Below are positions 41,839 through 55,769 of a stretch of 64,000 bases of DNA, piece by piece. The position numbers and the translations under genes are program-made. Positions within the stretch are counted from its first letter, which is position 1. Each line of letters starts with the position of its first letter. The notes under the pieces were generated by a model. The model saw nothing but the letters and a program-made list of their open reading frames with translations, had not been told where the DNA came from and made no database searches. Source of the stretch: Chamaea fasciata (taxonomy: Eukaryota > Chordata > Aves > Passeriformes > Sylviidae); the NCBI GenBank assembly GCA_029207755.1, contig JARCOQ010000006.1, positions 2,458,846 through 2,522,845 on the forward strand, in the 5' to 3' direction.

Positions 41839-41864
41839 TATATATATATATATATATATATATA
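41839..41864. repeat. (TA)13 microsatellite
   Basis: An uninterrupted TA run of 26 bp; likely length-variable. Confidence 0.95.
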
Positions 41865-42542
41865 AAAAGGGAGAATTAGGACTTGGATAGGGAAAGTAAC
41901 TTGACATTCAGCACTGCTGCGTTCTTCCCTTCAGGGCGGCATTTAAAATAAGAGTATCACATAAAACCAAAGCTCATGGTTGGAAGGAAAGCTGAAGTTG
42001 GAGGAGCAAGCCCAGAGGTCCATGCAGATGTTGGCCCACACAGCCACAGTGCAGATGATGGGGAGGTCCACATCAGACCTCCTCTCCAGGAAAGCCCTAG
42101 CCCAAACCACAACGATTTTTCTGTGAAATCTACCCCAAAAGCAACCGCAGAGCAGCTGTGTGTGGTTTCCACATCCTCAGCCAAGGGAGCAGCACCGGCT
42201 TCTGCTTTTGGGGTTCAGTGGAGAGATGTTCCTCCCCAGCAGCGGCTGGGCAAGGAACTGGCTCTGGCTGTGGTGTCCTCCCCACTAAACACAAGGGTTT
42301 CCAGCAGCAACGTGGCTCTAGGGTCAGGAGTGACCTCAAGGGCAGGAAAAGCATGATTCACAGGCCTGGCAAGGTGCTGCAGGGTGGAATATTGGATGAG
42401 AGGACAGCAGAGCCATGGTGGTCCACAAAGGCCACCAGCCTCCATGACAAGGCCACCTTGCTCCCCTCTAGATGGAGCTGCAGGAGAAGCCTGAGATCCT
42501 TCCCTAAAGTGAAGGTGGATGCACCCCATCATCTCCAAGAAC

Positions 42543-42828
42543 AGAATCATAGAATCACGGAATGGTTTGGGTTGGAAGGGACCTTAGAGACCAGCCAGTT
42601 CCACCCCCTGCCACGGGCAGGGACACCTTCCACTAGCCCAGGTTGCTCCAAGCCCATGTCCAACCCGGCCTTGGACACTTCCAGGGATCCAGGGGCAGCC
42701 ACAGCTTCTCTGGGCACCCTGAGCCAGGGCCTCCCCACTCTCACAGGGAAGAATTTCTTCCCAATATTCAACCCTGCCCTTTATTTGTTTGCAGCCATTC
42801 CCCTTTGTCATGTCACCTGCAGCTCAGT
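42543..42828 (-). mobile_element. CR1 3' end, well preserved
   Basis: It begins aatcatagaatcacggaatg gtttgggttggaagggacct and continues with the full 3' block to ccctttgtcatgtcacctgc. The duplicated gaatcatagaatcac fits the terminal octamer repeats. Confidence 0.92.
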
Positions 42829-43797
42829 GCTAGAAAACAGAACAAGTTCCTGAGGCAATTTCATGAAAGCCAACAAATTACCGGCAAATATAATACAAAA
42901 AGTATAGAGCCCCCCAAAATAATGCTCCCATCCTTTGGTGAGGCAATTCTGTGCTGAAAACCTGCTCCAAAGCCTGGAAGAGCTGCTGCGCTCAGGGGCA
43001 CCCCAGCGGCAGCAGCTGCCGGAAGGAACAGCTCCTCTCAAGTGTTTGGAGATCATATTTGCACTGGGACCACAAATATTTTTGGACACACGTAGGCAGT
43101 GGTGAAGAGATGAATCCTGGCCATTTCACATGCAAAAAAAAAAAAAAAATAAAATAGGATTTTCAAGCTTGATGACAGCAGAGCACGGACTCATATCAAA
43201 GAGACAACAGAGTCAAGGTAACGCTGAAATTCAGGTTTTTTTATGACCCATTTTACTTTTTTTCCAATAAACAAAGTTTCCCTGAGCAGCCATTAAACAT
43301 CACCATTTGTCACTTAGATTTCAGTGATATGAAAATAAACATTAAGAGGCTCTGACAGAGCTCAAATCCCCCTGCATTAGGCACCTAAGCCAAACAAAAT
43401 TATGCTGAATTAAATTCATTTCAATCCCATCCAGAAGGACAGAGCCCTCCACCCAGGTTAAATCATTCCAACAGCAGCGAAGACGACAGCACCCGAGACA
43501 TCCCCATCCTTGAAAGTCCTTGCTGTTCCTTTCAAAAGGCTTTGAAAAGCAGCTTTCCTACAAAAACACCCATTCCCATCACGCCCTGGGGTAGGAACAT
43601 AATACACAGAAGGCTCCTCAGTGTCGCTGTTAAATAAGAGACCCCCCAAACCAGGCATTAAATGGTACAGGAGCTCCCACACAACAGAGAGGGCTTTCTG
43701 TGCCTGCAGGGACACAACACAAAGTCTGTTGCTCCAGACCAGGACGGTGTTTGGCGGCGCGAGGGCCCAGCCTGACAAACTCATCTCGTTTTTGACA

Positions 43798-44720
43798 GAG
43801 TCGTGGCATGGCTTGGGTTGGAACGGACCTTAGAGATCATTCCGTTTCACCCCCCTGACATGGGCAGGGACATCTTCCACTACACCAAGCTGATCCAACC
43901 TGGCCTTTAACCCTTCCAGGGACGGGGCAGCCACAGCTTCTCTGGGCACCCTGTGCCAGGGCCTCCCCACCCTCACAGGGAAGGATTTCTTCCCAACACC
44001 CCATCTATCCCTGCGCTCTGGCAGTGGGAAGCCATTCCCTGTGTCCTATCCCTCCATCCCTTGTCCCCAGTCCCTCTCCACCTCTCCTGGAGCTCCTTTA
44101 GGCACTGGAAAGACCTTAGAGGTCTCCCTGGAGCCTCCTCTTCTCCAGGTGAACATTCCCAGCTTTCCCAGCCTAGCTCCAGAGCAGAGGGGCTCCAGCC
44201 CTTGAAGCATCTCTGTGGCTTCCTCTGGATTTGCTCCAGCAGCTCCACATCTTTCCCGTACTGAGGATCACAGACCTGGACACAGCACTGGAGGTGCAGC
44301 ACCCTGAGAGCAGAGTAGAGAACAGAATCCCCTCCCTTGACCTTCTTCGGACACAGCCCAGGGTACGATTCTATTTCTGGGCTGAGCTGGCTCATTTTTC
44401 ATCCGCCAGCACCCCCAAATGTTTCTGCTCCCAATCCATTCATCCCCCAGACTGTTCTGGTCCTGGGAATGCCCCAACCCAGGTACAGGACCTTACACTT
44501 GGCCTTCTTTAACCTCATGGGGATCACAAGGCCCCTCTTCCCCAGCCTGCCAAGGTCCCTCAGTGAGTCACCTGCACCTCTCAGCTTGGTGCCATCACTT
44601 CTGACTCCACGCCATGCACCCTGAGGCCATCCTGGCTCAAATCCTCCTTGCTTGCTCTTAGTCCAAACCAAATCCAGTCCCATCCTTTAGTGACAGACAT
44701 CCATCTCCAAGCTATGCCCT
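43798..44720 (-). mobile_element. CR1, about 0.9 kb, longest copy in the right half
   Basis: It includes the 3' UTR block and the RT C-terminal region (DVELLEQIQRKPQRCFKGW on the minus strand), with several frameshifts. It extends to about 44720 in a different subfamily style. Confidence 0.9.
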
Positions 44721-45024
44721 GTCCCAAATCAGACACATTCCTGGATTATCTGTTTAGGATTGATTCATCCTACGCGGGTGATGTTGTACCCCAAGCCATC
44801 CTATGCTTGTAGGGCAGTGGAGGAAGGCCTCCTGCAATCCTTCCATAACTAAATGCAGGGATGTTCCAAAGAGGAGGGAGAAAAGGAGAAGATGTCATTT
44901 TGGGAGCTGCAAAGGCTTAAAACTAAAATCCTACAGATAGAAAAGGGACAATGTCTAATACACAGACAAACAGGGATGTTACAAGCAGTCAGTTCATTAG
45001 AAAGTTATTTTTAGACACAGCAGC

Positions 45025-45092
45025 GCTAGATTAATGGTTGGACTCAATGATCTGAGAGGTTTTTTCCAACCTAAAAGAGTCTATGATTCTAC
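45025..45092 (+). mobile_element. CR1 3' tip
   Basis: It reads atggttggactcaatgatct then gaggttttttccaacctaaa and ends agtctatgattcta. Confidence 0.75.
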
Positions 45093-46997
45093 TTCTACCT
45101 TAATAACACCCTCACGTTAGGGCGCTGTTCTCAAAGGAACCATCTCCATACAACTTCAGAGATGTAGATGTGATTTCCAGAAGTGCCTTAACTTAAATAT
45201 GAACCAACCAGCCTCTACTCCTCTGTGGAGCACTTTCCTCTGCTCCTCTCCCTTACAGCTTTACAGGCAACCCGTGGGTTCTGGGGGTGATTTGCCTGCT
45301 TTTAAAACCCAAGCTCACCAGATGTTATGGGATCTCTTTATATCCTCTGTACATCCCTGACGCTTCAATGTACAAATGCTTGTACAATTATACATTTGGA
45401 TGCTGACTGCTCCCCACGTCCCCCTCTGGAAGCTGTAGGAGAGGCGGACCTGGAGTCTTTGGAAAACACGGCGCCATCTTCATTCTCAATTAATGAATTA
45501 TCCCACGAGCAGTGCAAGAAAGGATTAACTTTGCTGAAGGAAAGCCCCGTATCTCCACCACCACTTGGCAGAGGATGGCAATGAAGACGGAGGAGTCCTG
45601 AGTGGAATTCTGAGCAGGTCAACCCCTGCTCTCTCCAGGTGGCCTTTCCTGGCAGCAGAAGGGCATTTCAGGTGTGGGATACTCTTAAACCACCTGGAGA
45701 AACCAGTCATTCATGGCAGATGCTGAGACAGTTATTAAGAGTCAAGGAAGGAACATCAGCAGTGGGGTGACTTTTAATCCTCGCTGGCGTGGACTGGAAT
45801 TAAAATTAATGAGTTTGAAATGAATGGCCACCCATCCCAACTCACACCCCAATACATCTCTCCGGCTGTGACATTAATGTGGAGACAGAATCAATCCAAC
45901 ACCATCTTCTCCCTGACCTGTTTGGGCACAGAGATAAAATTCCCCCACAACACCTCACAATATCCAGCCTGGTGGCACTGCCATGGGCTGTTTTTTATCC
46001 TCACCACCGATTCTCCCCCTGCTTCTCAAAGAGGACACTTTGAGGGACAGGAGAAGCTGTAACACATCTCTGAAAGCCGATTTAGTACAAAGGATAAGAC
46101 CTGGAGGGAAGGGAAGGGAAGTTTCAGGTGATTTGGTTGAAGGATGCAGCTGCTGCTGAGCAGCTTTAACTCCTCTCATCCCAGATTAGCTCCTCGGAAC
46201 TCACCAGGAACTTTCCAGCTGTTCCACTTGCTGGAACGATGCCACGTTTGTGTGTCAGACTAAACATCTGTGCTTTTAAAGCCCGGGATTTTCAGATCAG
46301 ATCTATGTGTTTTGAGGGGGAAAATAACAACGCAAACTGTCTGTTAGGGGACTTCCATTGAACAGAGCCACCACTATTTCTTCCTTCCCAACCCCCACAT
46401 GACCCCTCCTCCCTCCACAGGCAAAGCAGTTCAACAGATTTCAGGAAAATGCGGAGAAAAACAATATTGTACATTTTCTGTGGTCAGTCTTTCCCCGTTA
46501 AGTCAGAGAGGAGCTACCAGAAAACACAGCCTGCAAGCCGGCATCTTCCCCTCCTGCTTCACTGCTTCAGGGGAGCACCCAACCTGGGATCTGGGCTTTG
46601 AGGACCAGCTGGGTAGCCCAGTCTGAACTGGGAAAAGGTGCTGGTTTACCCCAAGGGTGTGTGCACCACTCCTGCTCTTACGGGGCACTCGCTGGAAGCA
46701 ATGACAGAATCCCTCCAGTTTGGCTTCAGGGGCTCCATAAATCTCTGTGAGCTACACTTTTCCACCCTCCCAGTTCTCCATCAGCCCTCACTGCTGGAGC
46801 AGCCTTTGGACCCTGCTGACACCCATCCCCACCCTCACCTGAAGACAAGAGTTATATATTTCTTTGCTGACAGCTGGTTCTAACTTGTGGTCAACCGTGG
46901 GGAACATGATCTGTGCATCTGGTTGGATCCCCCACCAGAGGGGCACTCAGTGTCCCACCAGCAGCATCACCTTGTGCCTCAGCATTTTTGTTCCCTC

Positions 46998-47115
46998 CCT
47001 TTGCCTCCCTCACAGGGAAGAATTGCTTCCCAGTATCCATCTAAACCTGGCCCTGCTGCCCAGCACCACTCCAGGCTTTTCCCTGTGCCCCACAAGATCC
47101 TCATGGCTCAACAGC
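46998..47115 (-). mobile_element. CR1 fragment
   Basis: It reads cctcacagggaagaattgct then tcccagtatccatctaaacc, matching the CR1 block upstream of the 3' end. Confidence 0.7.
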
Positions 47116-47119
47116 ATTT

Positions 47120-50100
47120 TCGTGTGGGCCTTTTGCTTCTTTCCCATTTCAAAAGACCTGAGATATTACAAGAGCCGGGATGTGGAACACCCAAATTGGG
47201 GGTTTAACAGCCTGGCAGGTAAAAACCCTGAGTCACAAAGCACAGGAGCACTCAGGAACATCAAATTGCACAAGGCCTGCAGTAACCTGAGGACTCGGCA
47301 GGGTGGGAGGAGGAAAATCTGGCGCCTCTTGTTCACACTGAGCGGGTCCCTGGAGCAAAGTATTCCCGGAACCACACCTACAAGGATCTGCTCACCTGCC
47401 GTGAGCCAGGGAGCCAGCCTGGAAGCAGGTGACAAGCTGGGCAGCCAAGGACAGCGAGGTGCCCCAAATCTTTGCCGTCACCTTCACCTTGACTCGCTGC
47501 GCAGAAGCTTTGCTGTCAGGGAGCCAGATGCTGTTTCAGCGTGACAGAATAACAGCATCAGGTTTTTGCGTGCCTCACTGTGCACCCACCTCCCCTCTCC
47601 CAGCCCAAGGGAGCTGCCACTCGGGCTCTTTCCACCCTTTTTATAGAGGAAATCAGCGACAGGATCAAAGGAGGCTCCTGGGTGAGAGGCTGGTGGGAAA
47701 GGGCAGGAACTGGAGAGGTGACAGCGAGGAGGAGATGAGGGCTGAGAAAAGCGAGGGGTTGTTCTTTGTGCTGCAGCCTCTGGCCATGTAACCTGAGTGG
47801 CAGCACAGATGATGCTGAGTAGCAGAGGAAGGAGAGAGAAAAACACCTGTGTTTGGGTGGATGAAAATACTGGGTGACTGCACGAAAGGGAGAGCTGCTG
47901 CTTCTGCTTCTCCGGAGTGTCACTGCTCTGGGTCATCCCCAAATGACCCCAGGTTTTACTGGGAGAGGAAAATTTGATTTGAAGTCTTGCCCTGCAAGCC
48001 CTTTGGTTGCACTAGATGGAAGAAGCTCTGTTGGGAAGTGAACACAATGAGGTCTTAATTCCCTTCTGAACCAAGCCCTGGCATTCCCACAGAATGGATT
48101 AACAGAAGTGGTATTTTTCCTTCCTTTCCCCCAGCAAAAGGAGAAGCATCTCCAACATTTGGCTATCCCATGCCTACCAGGACATTTGTAGTTTGGGTGG
48201 AAGAACAACTAAAGGTTTCCATGCAACTCCTCAGTCTCCCCACACAACCATCTATCTCTGGTGTGGTTTGAGAGCAAAATCCACGTTAAGGCAGAGAAAC
48301 GTGGGTTTTTAATTTATTTTTTTCTAATGGATCCTTTGCAGTGCTCTGATCCTAAGTGCTCTTAGCAACTCTGGGAGCACAGATCCCAGCTTGCTGCCTG
48401 TTCCCATACTGAGGGAGAGAGGAAGCCTCTCAGGGATCTGCATCACCTGCTCACAGACCTTCAAAGCCTTCTGTTCACCTTGGGCTGTGTTATCCCAACT
48501 CTTTTCAAGGACGACTCCTTGTGAAAGTCGGTTAAAGGAAAGGCCAGGCTGTATTTACCTTGGCACCTGATTGCCTTCTACAGTCCTCCTATTTCCTCCC
48601 TGAGTAATTAATTAAAAGCTTGTCAGTGAGGAGAGGAGGAATAAAGAACTTCACCCCATTTTTTGCCAAGTCTTTTGCCACTGCGGCCAAACCCTTGACC
48701 ACACCCAACACCTGCAGTTTGTCACAGTATTGCAAAATACAGAAGCTACCAGTAAAAACTTTGAGATCCTTCTTTTGGGATGTTACAGGGATTAAGCTGC
48801 TTCCAGAGATGAGATGCAAGGTCACCCAGAAGTGCTGGAGCTGATAAACAGCCCCAGGACCGCTTCATAATCTCTGCCAAACAAGTCCAAGATATCAGAA
48901 AAAGGTTCACAAAGGTGAAACACCTTCTATGTATCATTTCCAAAGCTCCTGATGAGGAACCAAAAAAAACCACCACTCCTTACTGGTGCTGCTGGAGAAA
49001 GCATTAATCCCAGGCTCCACGAGCTTTCCATCCCAAACGCAGCACACCGAAACACGCCGCCGGCGCGAGCCGGTGCCCAACTGACCCATTTTTTTTTTTT
49101 TTGTTTCTTCTCCTTTACAAACCGGGTGAATAAGGACAAAACCCATCTTATTTTCATTGAGAAAATGTAATTCCCTCTAAGCAAGGTGTGATCCCGGCCT
49201 CGCTCTCCCGACGGCCAGTCCCCTCCTGACCTATTTACGGAAGTGCCGCAGCGAGGATTTCTGCGTGATCCGCCGGGTAAAAGCCTAAAATTACACTGCC
49301 CTACAAAGAGCTGGGATAAATTGACCCCTCTAAGCAAACGGGTTGCCAGGCTTTTATCTTCCCCGCATTGTCGGCTGACGCTGGAGCGGAATAATGAGAC
49401 GATGCGGGGCTCTACGGGGCACGATTGGAAAACTCTGCCTTAGCAACTCAATTGTATCCCTGATGCCTGCGCTGGCTTTTATACACAGCTACTGGTTTGG
49501 AAAGCTGCTTCTCATTTCACACACACACTCCATAAAGCTGCATTTACCATTTTCATCCACTTATTTTTTGCCTGGTGTTACGGTAAAGAGAATTAGTTGT
49601 GGGGTGGAGAAGTGTCTTTATAAAAAGTCTGTGGGGGGATTGCTCTGGTTGCATTTTCGTGCCCTTCATCCAGTCTAGACATGAAAGTCTCAGGATACAG
49701 ATGATTTCCGCCTCTCTGCAGAGGTTGTTCTATGGTATTAAAAAAAAAAAAAAGGGGGGGATGAAGGGAACAATAAGCACCAAGATGTGTCTAAAATTAG
49801 AGGTTTACAAAACAATCCGAGTTTATAATATCCCCAGTACAATAAAAGCCAAGAGCAAGCGGGCCAATTATTTAAAAACTGCAGGATAAAAGGAAACCTT
49901 GATCAAAACTGTTATCAGGAGAACAAATCTATCTTTATTGTGTTGCAGTTGCACTGCTGACTGAAATAACTTTTCTAAAATTGCCATTATGCTGCTAAGA
50001 ATTAGCTAAATAGAAACAACACACCAAAATCAAAATTGCCTTGCCCAAACCATCAACATGACAGCAGCCCACAGTTCTTCCCTATTTTCTGCCAAGGTTT

Positions 50101-51400
50101 AAATTCCAGTACGGTTTTTTTCCCTTTATGAACCTTCACTCATCACATAGAAAATGGATGAGTTGATTTCCATGTGATCTTCAGTTAAATTTGCATTTTG
50201 GGTCTCAAGTGGTAGCAAAGCTGCAGTTCCTGGACTTTAAGTGAATGGGTGAATTAAGAGGAAAACACCAAAATTGCATTTCCTTTGGTGCTGTTATTAT
50301 TGTTAATATTAATCTTAAACAAGGAGCAAAATTGATACAACAGCAGTGCCAGAAATATCCTCCTCCTTCTGCCAAGGGAGATGAAAATGTGCTTTAAAAT
50401 ACTGGGGGGAAAATAATATTTACAAATCACTGCTGAGAGGAGGGATGCAGAACCGGCAGGGGATCGGAGATTATGCAGCATCCAACTTCTGCTGTCCCTG
50501 ACCACTGGGAGAATTCAGAAGGAATTAAGAGTTGTCAAGGGGATAAAGTCAGTGTCAAGGAGACAGACTTTTCCTTTGAAAAGCCATCTCTTCTTCTGAG
50601 GGTAAACCAGACCCTTCAGAAACCTGACCTTGAACTTGTGTAAGGGAGTGAACGTGCTCTGAGCACAGATGCAGGGGAGATCTCCACAGGCTTTTCCTTA
50701 GGAGAGGACAGCGGAGCTGAGGTTCAGTTCTTGCACATGAAATAAGAAAATACGAGCCCTGAAGTACAGAACCAAATAAAGATGGGCACTGCAGTCCCCA
50801 CGGCCTCAAAACCAGGCACGTGTGGACTGTGTTCACATGCACCTCCACGTCTCCAGAGCAAACATAACCATGGAGCTGTATTTGCTCAGCATCCCACTGC
50901 TCAACTGCACCACACAAGCTGCTCCTTTATCCAAAGCTCTATAATCCTCATCTTCCCTGCTCCAGCTCTCTCTATCCCAAGAATTCACATCCAGCACTAA
51001 ACTCAATCCATCTCCTTCCTAAATGCTACCCACAGTCCAATTTCTCACTTTCTCCCTCCTCCCACGTCCTACAGCTGTTTCCTCCATCACAACCATCCTG
51101 CCTAGGTAAGAAATGATTCTCAGATCTCCCCATTCCTCCTTGGAAATCCATACCAAGTCACAGATCTTTGCTTTTCTTCCCATCAACAGGCACAGCACTC
51201 ACCTTGGTAGATAAACAAGGTTGGTGGCAAAGCACTCATGAGCATCAAGCCATGATTCAGCCACGACATGCCAACAGCCAGCAGCCACCTAATTCAATGT
51301 GACAACTGCGTCAAATCCTAACCTGCTCCACAAGGTTCTCTCATCACCAACCTGGATGATGACCAAGGGGGAAAGAGAAGGGAAATAAAAAGATCATGGC
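47120..51400. other. Unannotated block, no gene recognised
   Basis: Mostly single-copy-looking, AT-rich towards 50 kb. A small CpG-richer patch lies at 49000-49420 (ccgccggcgcgagccgg). I found no exon with both splice signals and a recognisable protein motif. Confidence 0.4.
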
Positions 51401-51404
51401 CAGC

Positions 51405-51568
51405 TACAGAGTGCCCAGAGATGCTGTGGCTGCCCCTGGATCCCTGGAAGTGTCCAAGGCCAGGCTGGATGGGGCTTGGAGCAATTTGGGATGGTGGAAA
51501 GTGTCCCTGCCCATGGCAGGGGGTGGAATGAGCTGAGCTTTAAGGCCCACTCTGTGATACTATGATGA
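51405..51568 (+). mobile_element. CR1 3' end
   Basis: It has gtggctgcccctggatccct, gtccaaggccaggctggatg and ggtggaatgagctgagcttt, ending tactatgatg. Confidence 0.88.
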
Positions 51569-52368
51569 TACCTTCAGCCCCACTCTCTTCCCCATTCTCA
51601 GAGCTCTGTCCCATGGAGCAAATAGGAAACAGGATTTTTTTGTGGGTGAAATCCAAGAAAAAGCTGTTCAGGTCTCAGTGAAAACATTTTCAGTCCACAA
51701 GCTTCAGAGCTGACACCTATGGACATCAGGCAGTTTTGGGAGATGCCCCAGCTGCAGCTTCAGGGAAGGTGAAGAACACTCCCTGCAGAGATGATTACAC
51801 CCTCCTAAGCCTAGAAAGAATCACAGCAGGCGATTAAAAAAAAAATACAATCTTTTTTTTTTAATTAAACATATTTCAGAGTAGCAGAATCACAGCCCAG
51901 GACAACAGCAACCCTGTAAGCAGTGACGGATCCCTAAGGCCACCACACTCCCCAGTCCAGTGCCCTTCCCCACCTCTCAGCAGGAGGAAATGAAAACCAC
52001 ATGGACAGGCCAGGGAAGGGATTGATTAGCTCACCTGGTCCTACCCACCACGCAGCAAAAACTGCTCCCTACAAGAAAGTTCCCAAATTGCTCTATCCAG
52101 TCTCACTTACAAAAGTCCAAAGCGATGGAGTTTCCACAGCTCTTCTCTTGGGATATGATTTCTCCCTGCAGGAAGCCTTTCCTAGCAAGACTTTCCTTTT
52201 GAAAATATCTTCATTTCAATTTGCAGCCCCCCCTCTCTCCCCTGCCTGTGTGCATTTGTGAACTACACTAATGAAACAGATTAATACCAAAAAGGAATTA
52301 CAATTTAGGAATAAATTAGTTTATTTTCCTTTTATCCTCTACCAAAACCCCTCAATATGTCAAAGGAA

Positions 52369-52480
52369 GTCTGAGTCTCTCTGAAATCTTCCTTTTTAAA
52401 TTGGTCCCACAGCTCATAATTACACCTCCCCTCTATCCATACAAGTTATTTTGCTTTTCTGTCCCCTTCCCCTTTTTTAG
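52369..52480. repeat. Unrecognised dispersed repeat, copy B
   Basis: This is the second copy of the 12182-12296 segment, sharing taaattggtcccacagctca and ctctatccatacaagtta. Same orientation, 40 kb apart. Confidence 0.7.
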
Positions 52481-53129
52481 GGAGGAGGGAAAGAAGGCAG
52501 AGAAAAGAGTAAGAAAGGGTGGGATAAGGGGAGAGAAGAGAGGGACCCAACCCATCTGACCGGCCTTAATTGCTTCTGACACTCCCCAAGTGTCTGAAAA
52601 TCAAGGTCATGATACTGGTGTTGCCTGATGAATATTCCCAACTTCATTCCAGATGCAGGATCTAAGTTTATCCAACAACTGGGTTTTCTGCTAAGGAAAC
52701 AGCTTCCACTTCCCTGAAATCCCAAGGAGAAAGGCTGAGATGTGACCAAATTGTGGGCAGCAGCTTGGAGGAAAAAGGACTAAGGGCTCAAACTCTGCTC
52801 CAAAGAAATAATATTTGTTCACAAAAATTGGAAGGGCTGCAAGAGACAAAAAATGGCCCCAAACACCCACCAGGTTGGAGGTTAAGCAGATAGTGATAAA
52901 GGGTGTCAAAAATGCAATGGCTTTGACTGAGAATGTCCTTTGAAAAGCACTAGATGGGAAAACTCTACTCCAACCACCATCCTATTTCCCCAAAGGATTT
53001 TATACTCATGTCTGGCGGTAAAATCTATTCTAATTTATTAGAAAAAAATCGTTATTTTGGGCTTGATCATCACCTCAGCAAAGAATGCCCCACTGGAGCC
53101 AAGGGCCTACTGCTACTTCAAGGTCCTCC

Positions 53130-53240
53130 CTCTGGGACAGGGACACCTTCCACCAGCCCAGGTTACTCCAAGCCCCATCCAACCTGGCCTTGAACACTCC
53201 CAGGGATGGGGAAATACAGGGATGGGGAATTACAAGTCAT
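53130..53240 (-). mobile_element. CR1 3' fragment
   Basis: It has cagggacaccttccaccagc then aacctggccttgaacactcc. Confidence 0.8.
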
Positions 53241-53244
53241 TAAA

Positions 53245-55335
53245 GGCTGTTCCCATCCCACGGGTGGCCAAGCTCAGCATCACTTTCTAATGGTTTCCAC
53301 TCCTGTCAGGAGCTTTGCTGGAGATCTTCACTCCCTCTTGTTCAACCATGTGTGTAAATCCTTGCCACACAAGGATCTGAAGGCCAAGGGGAATTTTTCA
53401 GATGGGAAGGCTGCTCCAGGTAGGAAAACCCATCGAGGAAGATGTGAGGGGAGCTCACACTGCAGAGGAACTCTCTGCTTGCTTCAGCAGCAAAGTTTAA
53501 TTCCCACCCTTTTACAGCATGTTCTGATATTTAAAAATATTCAGTGAACTTCCAGATCTCTCGTGCCCTTTATTTTTCTGACTGCTTCTCTTGGATGGGA
53601 AGTACGGGAAAATCCAAACTGCAGCCAAGAGCCAGGAACCACTGCAGCCACTGACCCGGGGCCAACTTTGGGGGTGTTTTTGTTTAAAACACAACTTTTA
53701 CAGAGCTGTAAGAATAAATATATATTCTAAACCCTCTAACACTTATTCGAGGCCTAACAGAAAGCAATCTTGGAAATAGGAAGTGCATATCCAAAGGGAA
53801 AGCCGGAGCACAGGGAGGCAGCCTGCCCTTCCCTGGCTGCACGTCTCCCTTTCTTGGCTGCAAGGAGCAGCAAGGAAGTGATTATAAAGCATTTATTTGC
53901 AAAATCACAGCCAATAAATCCAAGAGCATCAACACCCTCCCTCACACCGCTCGGTCTTTGGGTGGGGGGGAAATGAAGGAGAGCTGTAGGTCTGGCCAGC
54001 AGGCAGGTGAATGGCAGGAGATCTTCACTCCAAAGCTTTTTGGGAAGAGTTGGAATATTCACCCAGGCTGCCCCTCACCTCTGCTGTTTTGAAGCCCTAG
54101 AAAATAAAAAGCCGTAGAAAGGCAGTGACGGTTGTGGAATGAAAACGCCTGAAAAGGTTAAAAAGGAAAAAAAAAAAAGGACTGGGATGTTGAATGAGGA
54201 AATGAGTAAGGGAGTGCAAGAGAAAATAAAACGGTACAGAAAAAGCCATCTAAATTCTCCTCCCCTTTCCTGGATACAAATACCATCACAAGAAAACCGT
54301 AGGAAGCGAATCTGACTGCTTTGAAAATCACTGAGGTCAAAAGCCCGACAGAAGAAAGGAAAAAGGATTAAACAAAGGGATGATATAATCTATCCAGCTA
54401 TAATTCAAACCTTCGAGGTATAAATAGCTCCACTACAGGGCTCGAGTCAACCACTAATTTACACTGCAATCAGGAGGGGGAGGCAGATACCCATCCCCAC
54501 AAGCAGATTAATCCTTAATTGCTCATTTTTGCATTTCTGACACCTTTCTTTTGAAGTACCAAAGCTGCTACCGTCTCACAAAAGGCGCTGGTGAGCCTGA
54601 AAATTGGAGAGATGAGCCTGGCTGCTGCTTGTTGGGGCCCATGCACAGTCCCAGATGCTTTTGTGGGTCCTCTGTGCAAAGAAGAAAGGAGATGGCTCCA
54701 CTCCATGGGGATAAGAGAGGATCAAAGCCAGCATTTGCCAGTTTGACACAAAGGGAAGCAGGACTCGCATGACAGCTCGTGTTTCACAATGTTTTCCCAA
54801 TGCCTTAATTGCAGATAAATACTTACTGGGACATTCAAATACTTGTGAGCACTTCAATCGCTTCAGAGGCTCTAAATCCCTCTAGGAATAAGGGTAAGGA
54901 TGGGGTGTGTGATGTGAGATAAGAGCAGCAGGACCATCAGGATCATCAGCTGGTGGGCGTGGTGGCTTTCAGAAAGGGACACCCAACCCCTTCTCCAGCG
55001 TTGTGTCCTTCCCACTTGATTTATCTTGATTCATGTGAGGAAAGCAATGACAATGATGGAAGTGACCGTAGGGGGGTTTCTTCAGGCCCTGCACACATCT
55101 TCTGTGCAACTGCATTGGTTCTTAGGGGAGAAATTCCTTCATTCTTCACCACATTGTCAACCTCTGAAGTTCAGCTCAAGAGCCCAACCCTTCCTGTTCC
55201 TGTGTTCCCAGGTGGAATGGCTGTGTCCAGAAACCCCCTGCATGGGTCCCATGGGTTAATTAACCACCCTGCCCCTGTTAATGACCCTCACTGCATCCCA
55301 GCCTATCTGAATTGAATGAAAATATCATCCTAGAA
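53245..55335. other. Unannotated block, no gene recognised
   Basis: No transposon or exon identified. Short A-rich runs occur (for example near 54165). Open frames are short and unsupported. Confidence 0.4.
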
Positions 55336-55337
55336 CC

Positions 55338-55765
55338 AGAATCACAGGACGGTTTGGGTTGGAAGGGATGTTAAAGCCCATCCGGTTCCACCCCCTGCCA
55401 TGGGCAGGGACACCTCCCACTGTCCCGGGGTGCTCCAAGCCCTGTCCAACCTGGCCTTGGACACTTCCAGGGATCCGGGGGCAGCCACAGCTCCTCTGGG
55501 AAATCCATTCCAGGGCCTGACCACCCTCACAGCGAAGATTTCTTCCCAATATTCCACCTAACCCTGCTCTCTGTCAGCAGAAAGCCATTCCCCCTTGTCC
55601 TGTCACTCCATCCTTTGCCCAAAGTCCCTCTCCAGCTCTCCTGAAGCCTCTTCAGGCACTGAATTCCCCCCTTCCCTGCTGTCCACAATGTGGGATCAGC
55701 CCAGGGAACAGCCAGGGCATGTCCAGCCTTTCATCCACCAACATCCCCAAAGCTTTCAGGGCTGC
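55338..55765 (-). mobile_element. CR1 3' region
   Basis: It has acaggacggtttgggttgga, ttggacacttccagggatcc, gaagatttcttcccaatatt and ccccttgtcctgtcactcca in reverse CR1 order. Confidence 0.9.
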
Positions 55766-55769
55766 TATG

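Noticed and set aside
42158..42853. 231-codon plus-strand frame
   Set aside because: Its second half is antisense CR1; the first half has no motif.
46864..47544. 226-codon plus-strand frame
   Set aside because: It overlaps a CR1 fragment, has no recognisable domain, and its length is within what chance gives in a 64-kb six-frame scan.
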